A stretch of DNA of 5,534 nucleotides, taken from Alphaproteobacteria bacterium (lineage in GTDB: Bacteria > Pseudomonadota > Alphaproteobacteria > Sphingomonadales > Sphingomonadaceae). Made by a program: the position numbers and the translations under genes. The notes under the pieces are model-generated. The model made no database searches, was not told where the DNA came from, and saw only the letters and a program-made list of their open reading frames with translations. Below are positions 1 to 5,008 of this stretch, piece by piece. How positions within the stretch are numbered: position 1 is the first letter of the stretch; each line of letters opens with the position of its first letter. Location: positions 1-5,534 of the forward strand of contig JAENVZ010000072.1 of the NCBI GenBank assembly GCA_016650315.1. The letters are read 5' to 3'.

Positions 1-424
1 CCCGGATCATCTCGCCCCGGGCGCCGTCTTCGTCGGCAATCATCATGGTCGAAACGGAAAAACTCGCTCCACCCGCGACAAGTTGCACCGGATCGCCCTT
101 TTTGACGAGAATGGACGCACCCTGCTGTGCCGCAGCGGGCGTTGCTCCAACACGCAATGGCACGCGAATCCGCCAGCCGATTGCATCGCACCGGACAGTG
201 GCCGCGCCCATAGCCGGTCCTTCGATTGTCGGCGTATCGGGGCACGCAGCCAGTTTCAGCCGCCGGTCGATGGGAGCTGCCGGCCCGCCCGATTGCCCGA
301 TCCCGGCGCCCAGCCTTGCTGCCACCAGCGCATCAAGGCCGTTCAGGTCCTCAAAACGCTGCGCCATGGCAGGCGCGCTTCCAAGCGCCAGCAGCGTCAG
401 ACCCGCAGATATTGCTTTACGCAC
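1..424 (-). CDS. flgA: FlgA, P-ring assembly chaperone (3' end cut by window edge)
   Basis: Flagellar basal-body P-ring formation protein, a periplasmic chaperone for assembly of FlgI around the rod. The reading frame starts with GTG at 424-422 and stays open to the left edge (141 codons). A GAGGAG Shine-Dalgarno at 436-431 lies 6 bases before the GTG, and no upstream in-frame ATG exists, which fixes the start. Residues 1-21 form a signal peptide: Arg-Lys, a hydrophobic stretch, then Ala-Met-Ala with likely cleavage before Gln22. The family motif DRRLKLAAC is at residues 53-61, followed by Cys79 in VRCDAIGW; this cysteine pair matches the disulfide known in enteric FlgA. A C-terminal SAF-type segment (VKKGDPVQL, then GARGEMIR) runs into the edge, so perhaps 20-25 residues are missing. 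The full protein would be about 165 residues, shorter than the roughly 219 of E. coli. It has its own sigma-54 promoter and lies downstream of the motB-like gene on the same strand. Confidence 0.9.
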   Translation of the reverse strand, partial: MRKAISAGLTLLALGSAPAMAQRFEDLNGLDALVAARLGAGIGQSGGPAAPIDRRLKLAACPDTPTIEGPAMGAATVRCDAIGWRIRVPLRVGATPAAAQQGASILVKKGDPVQLVAGGASFSVSTMMIADEDGARGEMIR

Positions 425-440
425 AAAATTCTCCTCGGCA

Positions 441-464
441 TTGCATTCCGGGACAAGAATGCAA
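441..464. repeat. Perfect 8-bp inverted repeat in the flgA promoter/leader
   Basis: TTGCATTC at 441-448 is repeated as its exact reverse complement GAATGCAA at 457-464, with an 8-base spacer. Read on the minus strand, the upstream arm contains the -12 element of the sigma-54 promoter and the downstream arm lies at the expected start of the flgA transcript. It could be an operator for a dimeric regulator, or a small stem-loop in read-through RNA coming from the motB-like gene. No U-run follows it, so a terminator is unlikely. The repeat is seen directly; any role is inference. Confidence 0.5.
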
Positions 465-475
465 TTAATGTGCCA
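460..475 (-). promoter_or_regulatory. Sigma-54 promoter of flgA
   Basis: On the minus strand the sequence reads TGGCAC, five bases (ATTAA), then TTGCA, which is the sigma-54 consensus TGGCAC-N5-TTGC with the invariant GG and GC ten bases apart. The -24 element is at 475-470 and the -12 element at 464-461, so transcription should begin near 449. This leaves a leader of about 25 bases carrying the GAGGAG ribosome site before the flgA GTG. It sits in the 57-bp (426-482) gap after the motB-like stop codon. Transcription should need a sigma-54 activator; I found no obvious repeat-type activator site upstream inside the motB-like gene. Confidence 0.88.
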
Positions 476-482
476 AGGATGT

Positions 483-968
483 TCAATCCGTCGCTTTGCG
501 TGCTTCCTCTTGCCAGATCAGGATATGCTGACCGCCGATCGCCTGTGCCTGTTCATCAAGGCCGCGGAGGCGCATCCGGTTATCGGGAAGCCCCGCTTCG
601 CGCAGGCTGCGGCCAACAGCGGCAAGGCGGGCCGCAGCCAGTTCCCAACCATCGAAACGATGGCCGCCGACATCCTGACCCGCCGACGAAATATGAATAA
701 TATCTTTGTTTTTAATATGTTGGTTGCCAATTTTCTCCAGCAATGTTTGGCCGTGATCCGTTAGCATTGCTTCTCCCGGTTCAAACAAATCAGCAGCCAG
801 CAGGTCCATCCGATGGCGCTCAGCCTGCCCCCCGAAATATTGGGAGACCTGCGAGACGACTTGGCCCGGCCCCTGTTCGCTCGTTTGCAACAGCACAAAA
901 AAACCCAGCAGCAAAAGACACAGATCGGCAAAACTGATCGCCCATCGCGCGCGACGAACCGTGGTCAT
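483..968 (-). CDS. motB: Short MotB-like stator protein with OmpA-like domain
   Basis: Probable peptidoglycan-anchored stator subunit that pairs with the MotA-like protein in the inner membrane. The chosen ATG at 968-966 overlaps the MotA-like stop codon as ATGA, so translation is probably coupled; this gives 161 residues. A longer in-frame version exists upstream inside motA but adds only a non-family extension. After a short basic N-terminus, one membrane helix (about residues 11-28) carries Asp15 in ISFADLCLLLLGFF, matching the MotB pattern whose Asp (D32 in E. coli) carries the ion. Residues 61-81 (LFEPGEAML, LLEKIG) begin an OmpA-like domain, and GWELAAARLAAV at 107-118 matches the peptidoglycan-binding helix, keeping Arg114 but with Gly in place of the usual Asn. 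Asp99 may stand for the diaminopimelate-binding Asp. The protein is about half the size of E. coli MotB (308 residues), with a short linker. Context and partner make stator function likely but unproven. Confidence 0.78.
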   Translation of the reverse strand: MTTVRRARWAISFADLCLLLLGFFVLLQTSEQGPGQVVSQVSQYFGGQAERHRMDLLAADLFEPGEAMLTDHGQTLLEKIGNQHIKNKDIIHISSAGQDVGGHRFDGWELAAARLAAVGRSLREAGLPDNRMRLRGLDEQAQAIGGQHILIWQEEARKATD

Positions 969-1678
969 GCGGCCTGCCTGACGGCATTTTGACGCATTGG
1001 GGCGACGTCCTGTTGACGCGGTCGGGTCATTTCCTGACACGCAACGTCCATCATATGCCCCGTCAGTTCGCGCTGCCATGCGATCTCCATTTCGGAAAGC
1101 AGGGCAAGGCGCGCGGCAATGGGGCCGGCGACCATATTCGCCAGCACGACGCCATACAGCGTCGTCAGCAATGCCATCGCCATCGCAGGACCGATGGTGG
1201 CGGGGTCGTCCATAGCGGAGAACATGCGGATGAGGCCAAAGATCGTGCCTGCCATGCCAAGTGCAGGCGCGGCGTCGGCAATCGCAAGCCAGCTTTTAAT
1301 GGCCGCATCATGCCGTTCTGCCCGACTGGCAAGTTCCTGTGCCGCCCAGCGCTGGAAATGTCCGGCACTGGGAGCATTGGCAAGTTCATCGACCGCTTGC
1401 CGCAGGAATCGCCCCGTGGTTTCCACCCGGTCGGCACAGGCAAGGCCCTTCAGATGGGTTACATGTTCGACCTGCCGCATTGCATGACGTGCCGCATCGC
1501 GGTCTGCACGCGGGTGCGCGCGAAAGAGCGGACGGAAGGCAACGGGGAGGCGAAAGAAATTTTCACGGCCCACCTGGAGCATGGCGATCAGCAGCGAACC
1601 GGCAAGGACCAGGGCAAAGGCAACGGGATTGAAAATATTCCCAAGGAAATCGAGCAATTCCGCCACTTTCCACTCCAT
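965..1678 (-). CDS. motA: Compact MotA/TolQ/ExbB-family stator protein
   Basis: Probable ion-channel subunit of the flagellar stator, in the inner membrane. From the ATG at 1678-1676 it has 237 residues. An in-frame GTG at 1666-1664 has a better ribosome site (GGAG, six bases upstream) and may be the true start, giving 233. Three hydrophobic segments are visible: about 19-36, 134-153 and 166-184. The first follows LDFLGNIFNP and precedes ENFFRLPVAFRPLF, which resembles the second helix of classical MotA and its following segment, so helix 1 appears to be absent. DAAPALGMAGTIFGLI holds Pro138 (compare P173 of E. coli MotA), and ALLTTLYGVVLANMVAGPIA holds Pro186 (compare P222). In the cytoplasmic loop, HLKGLACAD aligns with the R90-E98 region with His and Asp in those places. 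It overlaps the motB-like gene by 4 bases. A pure ExbB/TolQ role is less likely because the partner has an OmpA-like domain. Confidence 0.8.
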   Translation of the reverse strand: MEWKVAELLDFLGNIFNPVAFALVLAGSLLIAMLQVGRENFFRLPVAFRPLFRAHPRADRDAARHAMRQVEHVTHLKGLACADRVETTGRFLRQAVDELANAPSAGHFQRWAAQELASRAERHDAAIKSWLAIADAAPALGMAGTIFGLIRMFSAMDDPATIGPAMAMALLTTLYGVVLANMVAGPIAARLALLSEMEIAWQRELTGHMMDVACQEMTRPRQQDVAPMRQNAVRQAA

Positions 1679-1680
1679 CC

Positions 1681-1740
1681 GGCAAAAGACGGCAAGACAT
1701 TGCCGCCGGGCGGCAAAAATTTGCCACCTGCTTTGCCGCC
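1681..1740. promoter_or_regulatory. Repeat cluster, candidate sigma-54 activator binding site
   Basis: TTGCCGCC occurs at 1700-1707 and 1733-1740, its reverse complement GGCGGCAA at 1709-1716, and a variant TTGCCACC at 1721-1728. The first pair forms a perfect 8-bp inverted repeat with a one-base centre. A second, overlapping inverted repeat is GGCAAA (1712-1717) with TTTGCC (1720-1725). Further GGCAA copies lie at 1681 and 1691. The main palindrome is centred near 1708, about 119 bp upstream of the predicted flgB start, a normal distance for an NtrC/FlbD/FleQ-type activator. It also lies just upstream of the motA-like gene, so one site could serve both directions. The repeats are seen; the binding role is inference. 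Confidence 0.55.
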
Positions 1741-1800
1741 AACAACAAAACCCGCAGAAAAGCCTAGCCAAAGCCACTTTCCCGCTGGACCGCGTCAAAT

Positions 1801-1816
1801 TGGCACAGCCTTTGCG
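1801..1816 (+). promoter_or_regulatory. Sigma-54 promoter of the flgB operon
   Basis: The sequence TGGCAC (1801-1806), AGCCT, TTGCG (1812-1816) matches TGGCAC-N5-TTGC exactly, with GG at 1802-1803 and GC at 1814-1815 separated by ten bases. Transcription should start near 1827, giving a leader of about 80 bases before flgB. No other promoter was found before the right edge, and the downstream genes are closely packed, so this is likely the main promoter for flgB to flgG and beyond. Confidence 0.9.
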
Positions 1817-1906
1817 TAAGGGAACTCGAGTGAGCTTTTCAAGCCGGTCGCATCGCCTTCACCCATCAGAACGGCAGCGGCGGTGGAACTTTTAGCGGAG
1901 GCCGTA
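1817..1906 (+). other. flgB leader region and ribosome binding site
   Basis: About 80 bases of untranslated leader from the predicted start near 1827. GGAGG at 1897-1901 lies five bases before the ATG at 1907 and decides the flgB start; an earlier in-frame GTG at 1883 lacks a ribosome site. A short palindrome ACTCGAGT (1824-1831) lies over the predicted transcription start but may be chance. I see no riboswitch or terminator-like hairpin. Confidence 0.6.
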
Positions 1907-2263
1907 ATGGCGTTGGAAGACAGTCTGTTTGGAGTGCACGGAAAGGCGCTGGCGCTGCGTTCGCAACGCCTGAGCCTGCTCGCCTCCAACATCGCCAATG
2001 CAGCGACACCCCATTATAAAGCGCGCGACATCGACTTCGACAAGGCGCTTGCCGCTGCCACGCAAAAGGGCATCAGCGCCGATCAGGCCGCCAGCGGCGC
2101 GATGGGCTATCGCGTGCCCCTGCAATCCTCGCTGGATGGCAACACTGTCGAACTTTCGACCGAACAGACACTCTTTGCCGAAAACGCCGTGCAGTACCGC
2201 ACCACGCTGGCCTTCCTGGAAGGCCGCATGGCGACGATCACGCGCGCGCTGAAGGGAGAATGA
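1907..2263 (+). CDS. flgB: FlgB, flagellar proximal rod protein
   Basis: Rod subunit of the basal body, exported by the flagellar type III apparatus and placed at the base of the rod near FliE and the MS ring. It has 118 residues, against about 138 in E. coli. There is no signal peptide, as expected for a type III substrate. The N-terminal amphipathic helix carries the rod/hook-family signature LASNIANAATPHYKARDIDF (residues 25-44). The C-terminal helix contains the FlgB-typical pattern of Leu, Glu and Asn followed by QYRTTLAFLEGRMATITRAL. The middle (about 50-80) is short and probably flexible. It is the first gene of the operon, directly behind the sigma-54 promoter, and its TGA lies within the GAATGA that precedes flgC. 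Confidence 0.94.
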   Translation: MALEDSLFGVHGKALALRSQRLSLLASNIANAATPHYKARDIDFDKALAAATQKGISADQAASGAMGYRVPLQSSLDGNTVELSTEQTLFAENAVQYRTTLAFLEGRMATITRALKGE

Positions 2264-2268
2264 TCGCG

Positions 2269-2673
2269 ATGGCAAACCCCATGAACATTTTCGACATCGC
2301 CGGACGCGCCATGTCGGCACAGCTCGTGCGCCTGAATGCCACGGCATCCAACATGGCAAACGCCGGCACGATAACGGGCGACGAAAAAACCGCCTATCGC
2401 GCGATCAAGCCCGTGTTCCAGACCGTCACCGACGGCCCCGGCATCGCCACGGTCAAGGTTGACAAGGTCGTTCAGTCCGACACCGCGCCGGTCAAGCGTC
2501 ATGACCCCGGCCATCCCCTTGCCGACGCCAATGGCGACGTGTGGGAAGCCGGTGTCGATAGCAGCGCCGAAATGGTCGAGATGATCGAAACCGCGCGCCA
2601 GTACCAGAATAATGTGCAGGTCCTCCAGACCGCCAAATCCCTGATGCTCGACACCATAAGGATGGGCAAATGA
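2269..2673 (+). CDS. flgC: FlgC, flagellar proximal rod protein
   Basis: Second proximal rod subunit. The start at 2269 gives 134 residues, the same length as E. coli FlgC, with MANPMNIFDIAGRAMSAQ at the N-terminus. GGGAG at 2254-2258 serves it at about 10 bases. Another ATG at 2260 overlaps the flgB stop as ATGA but sits only one or two bases from the ribosome site, and an ATG at 2281 would cut into the conserved IFDIAG; both are possible. The rod signature LNATASNMANAGTITG is at about residues 22-37. The C-terminal helix (AEMVEMIETARQYQNNVQVL) is characteristic of FlgC. The stop overlaps the flgD start by four bases. Confidence 0.94.
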   Translation: MANPMNIFDIAGRAMSAQLVRLNATASNMANAGTITGDEKTAYRAIKPVFQTVTDGPGIATVKVDKVVQSDTAPVKRHDPGHPLADANGDVWEAGVDSSAEMVEMIETARQYQNNVQVLQTAKSLMLDTIRMGK

Positions 2674-3347
2674 CGACGATCACCAATGACTATGTTTCCA
2701 CCCTGAGGTCGAACACATCGACCACGAAAACCAAGGGGTCGGACACCATGGATCAATCCAGTTTCCTCACGCTGATGACAGCGCAGCTCAAGATGCAGGA
2801 CCCCTTTTCACCTATGGATAATACGCAGATGGTCGCGCAAATGGCGCAATTCTCTCAGGTTGCGGGCATTTCCGAAATGAATGCCTCGCTCTCCAACATC
2901 TCCAGTTCGATCGGCAGCCTATCCAGCAGTCTTTCGGGTTCGCGTATTTCCGACGCGGCCAACTGGATCGGCATGTCGATGCTGGTCAACAGCGACATCG
3001 CCACACCGGACCGCTACGGTGTCTATGGCGGCGAAGTCACGCTGGCCCAAGATACAGACGCGCTTTCGATCGACCTGACCGACGCCGACGGTTATGTCGT
3101 CAAAAGCTTCGACATCGGCGCGAAATCGGCAGGCGATACCGTCCCCTTTTACTGGGATGGCAAGGACGCCAATGGCAACTCCATCGATAGTCAGGCGCTG
3201 CAGGTGGTCGTAAACGGCGGCACAGCCGCTTCCATGTCAACATGGGCTGCAATCGCGGGCGTGCAATCCCCCGCCGATGCCAGCTCCGCCAAACTCATCA
3301 CCGCCATCGGCCAATTTTCCCCTAGCGACGCCAAGCGGCTCAGCTGA
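2670..3347 (+). CDS. flgD: FlgD, hook cap (hook assembly scaffold) protein
   Basis: Capping protein that sits on the growing hook and guides FlgE polymerisation, then is replaced by the hook-filament junction. It has 225 residues (E. coli 231). The ATG overlaps the flgC stop as ATGA, indicating coupling. After a Ser/Thr-rich flexible N-terminus, residues 32-55 hold the family core FLTLMTAQLKMQDP followed by SPMDNTQMVAQMAQFS. A low-complexity Ser-rich stretch (SSSIGSLSSSLSGSR, about 80-97) joins this to the C-terminal Tudor/Ig-like half, where YWDGKDANGNSI (about residues 160-173) is the recognisable FlgD Ig-domain motif. There is no signal peptide, in line with type III export. It is followed by a 28-bp gap and flgE. 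Confidence 0.94.
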   Translation: MTTITNDYVSTLRSNTSTTKTKGSDTMDQSSFLTLMTAQLKMQDPFSPMDNTQMVAQMAQFSQVAGISEMNASLSNISSSIGSLSSSLSGSRISDAANWIGMSMLVNSDIATPDRYGVYGGEVTLAQDTDALSIDLTDADGYVVKSFDIGAKSAGDTVPFYWDGKDANGNSIDSQALQVVVNGGTAASMSTWAAIAGVQSPADASSAKLITAIGQFSPSDAKRLS

Positions 3348-3375
3348 ACCTGTTTTCAAGAAGGAGTAGCATCAT

Positions 3376-4212
3376 ATGTCTTTCTATCTCTCGCTTTCCG
3401 GTCTCAAGGGCGCGCAGGCGGACTTGACGACCATTTCCAATAACGTTGCAAACGTCAGCTCCACCGCATTCAAGAAGAGCCGCGCCAATTTTGGTGATAT
3501 TTTTGCCTCTGCACCCCTGCAGACGGCGGGCACTGTCGCTGGACAGGGCGTGCGTCTGACCGGCTTGGCACAGCAATTCACGCAAGGCACGCTGGAAACC
3601 ACCGACAAGACGCTCGACCTCGCCATTACGGGCGAAGGCTTCTTCACCGTCAGCACGGCGCCGCCGACCAGCCAGATCGGCTATACCCGCAACGGCGCTT
3701 TTGGTCTGGACGAAAATCGCTTCGTCGTGGACACGACGGGCAGCCGCCTGCAGGGTCTGCCGGTTGATGCCAGTGGCGATGTCACAAGCACGGCGGCCAG
3801 CGACCTGATGGATCTGCAAGTGCCTACATCCTATACGAATGCGGGCGGTGATGTGATTGAACTGTCCAGCCTGGGCATTTCCCAGACAGGCTTGCTCACC
3901 GCCACCTTTGCCGATGGCACGACCCAGGCGCTGGGCAATGTCGCCATGGCAAGCTTTCCTAGCCAGGAAGGCCTGCGCCAAAGCGGCGACGCGCATTGGC
4001 AGGCCAATGCCGCCAGCGGCACCCCGCTATATGGCACCGGCGCTTCGGGCCTGTTCGGTTCGATCCAGTCGGGCGCGCTCGAACGCTCCAACGTCGATAT
4101 CACCGAAGAATTGGTGGCGCTGATTTCCGCCCAGCGGAACTTTCAGGCCAATGCAAAGGCCATCGAATCCGCCAGCACGATGACGCAAGCCATCGTTAAC
4201 CTGCGCACCTGA
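3376..4212 (+). CDS. flgE: FlgE, short flagellar hook protein
   Basis: Hook subunit. The ribosome site AAGGAG at 3361-3366 lies nine bases before the ATG. The N-terminal D0 helix carries LTTISNNVANVSSTAFKKSR (residues 17-36), followed by ANFGDIFA and the core DLAITGEGFF (81-90) and YTRNGAFGLDENRFVVD. The C-terminus GALERSNVDITEELVALI then AQRNFQANAKAIESA is the standard hook/rod C-terminal helix. The DIFAS segment resembles FlgE, not FlgG, because the longer FlgG-specific loop after it is absent. At 278 residues it is much shorter than E. coli FlgE (402); the central part between GLPVD and LGNVAMASF is too small to hold a D2 domain. Its place between flgD and flgF supports the hook assignment. 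It could alternatively be called a generic hook-basal body protein, but no other hook gene occurs in this window. Confidence 0.86.
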   Translation: MSFYLSLSGLKGAQADLTTISNNVANVSSTAFKKSRANFGDIFASAPLQTAGTVAGQGVRLTGLAQQFTQGTLETTDKTLDLAITGEGFFTVSTAPPTSQIGYTRNGAFGLDENRFVVDTTGSRLQGLPVDASGDVTSTAASDLMDLQVPTSYTNAGGDVIELSSLGISQTGLLTATFADGTTQALGNVAMASFPSQEGLRQSGDAHWQANAASGTPLYGTGASGLFGSIQSGALERSNVDITEELVALISAQRNFQANAKAIESASTMTQAIVNLRT

Positions 4213-4241
4213 TACGCCTGATTGAAGGAAGGGATTGACCG

Positions 4242-4985
4242 ATGGACCGTCTGATCAACACATCGCTGACCGCCATGCGCGGCGCCATGGCGCGGCAGAC
4301 GGCCATCGCCAATAACCTTGCCAACGCCAACACGACCGGTTTTCGCGCCGAAATCGCAAATGCCAGCACGACATGGCTGAACGGGCAAAGTCTGAACAGC
4401 CGGGCCATGCAGAGCGAACAGGTGATTTCTGCCAACATGAAGTCGGGATCGGTCACGCAGACCGGCAATCCGCTCGATGTGGCCATGAACGGCGACGCTT
4501 TGCTGACCGTGCAGGCCCCGGACGGAAGTGAAGCCTATACACGGCGAGGCGACCTGACGCTGAACGAGAGCGGACTGCTCACCACCGGCGACGGCAACCC
4601 CGTTCTGGGTGAAGGCGGCCCCATCACCCTGCCACCTGCCGACAACATTTCCATCGGCAAGGACGGCAGTATCTGGATCGTGCCGCAGGGCGGCGATCTC
4701 GCCCAACCGCAGCAGGTCGAAAAATTGAAGCTGGTTTCGGCCAAAGGATCGCAAATCTCCAAGGGCATAGATGGCCTTTTCCATGAGGTGAACGGCGGCG
4801 CGTTGCCGGAAGACCCCGATGCCAGCGTCACGTCGCAGGCGCTGGAAGGGTCGAACGTCAATCCAACCGATGCGCTGGTCCAGATGATCGACGCCAGCCG
4901 CGCCTGGGAAGCGCAGATCAAGATGATCACCACGGCCAAGGAACTCGATGATGGCGGCGCCAGCTTGATGCGCCTGCCCGATTGA
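4242..4985 (+). CDS. flgF: FlgF, flagellar proximal rod protein
   Basis: Rod subunit between FlgC and the distal rod FlgG. It has 247 residues (E. coli 251). The ATG is preceded by GGGA at 4231-4234 within a GAAGGAAGGGA run. It begins with MDRLINTSLTAMRGAMARQ, the typical FlgF opening, with the rod signature IANNLANANTTGFRAE at about residues 22-37. The DVAMNGDALLTVQAPDG and AYTRRGDLTLNESGLL segments form the D1-type core, followed by ISIGKDGSIWI. The C-terminal helix LEGSNVNPTDALVQMIDASR leads into AWEAQIKMITTAKELDD. The gene lies 29 bp after flgE and 23 bp before flgG on the same transcript. Confidence 0.94.
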   Translation: MDRLINTSLTAMRGAMARQTAIANNLANANTTGFRAEIANASTTWLNGQSLNSRAMQSEQVISANMKSGSVTQTGNPLDVAMNGDALLTVQAPDGSEAYTRRGDLTLNESGLLTTGDGNPVLGEGGPITLPPADNISIGKDGSIWIVPQGGDLAQPQQVEKLKLVSAKGSQISKGIDGLFHEVNGGALPEDPDASVTSQALEGSNVNPTDALVQMIDASRAWEAQIKMITTAKELDDGGASLMRLPD

Positions 4986-5008
4986 ATTTAGCAAAGGGAA
5001 TTGATGCC

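Noticed and set aside
45..764. Plus-strand open frame of 239 codons across flgA and motB-like
   Set aside because: It crosses two minus-strand genes and their promoter, and its translation has no recognisable features. FlgA on the other strand has signal peptide, motif and ribosome site.
1761..1776. GG-N10-GC match on the minus strand (TGGC...AGGC) as a sigma-54 promoter for motA
   Set aside because: Only the invariant pairs and a few flanking bases match; -24 and -12 elements are poor compared with the two clear promoters. Such matches are expected by chance in G+C-rich DNA.
1793..1798. TTGACG on the minus strand as a -35 element for motA
   Set aside because: No acceptable -10 element lies at 16-18 bases from it.
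989..1819. Long open frame of 276 codons on the plus strand opposite the MotA-like gene
   Set aside because: It is rich in His, Arg, Gly and Pro, matches no family, and lies fully opposite a well-supported gene; it is a G+C-driven shadow.
3348..3375. Possible terminator or promoter between flgD and flgE
   Set aside because: The 28-bp gap holds only a ribosome site, with no hairpin plus T-run and no promoter consensus.
3915..3929. TGGCAC-N5-AGGC inside flgE as an internal sigma-54 promoter
   Set aside because: The -12 element is AGGC instead of TTGC, and it lies mid-gene, far from a downstream start; a similar match at 5473-5487 in flgG shows these arise from Asp-Gly-Thr codons.
3340..3996. 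Open frame of 218 codons on the minus strand opposite flgE
   Set aside because: It is a shadow of flgE with no ribosome site or recognisable motif.
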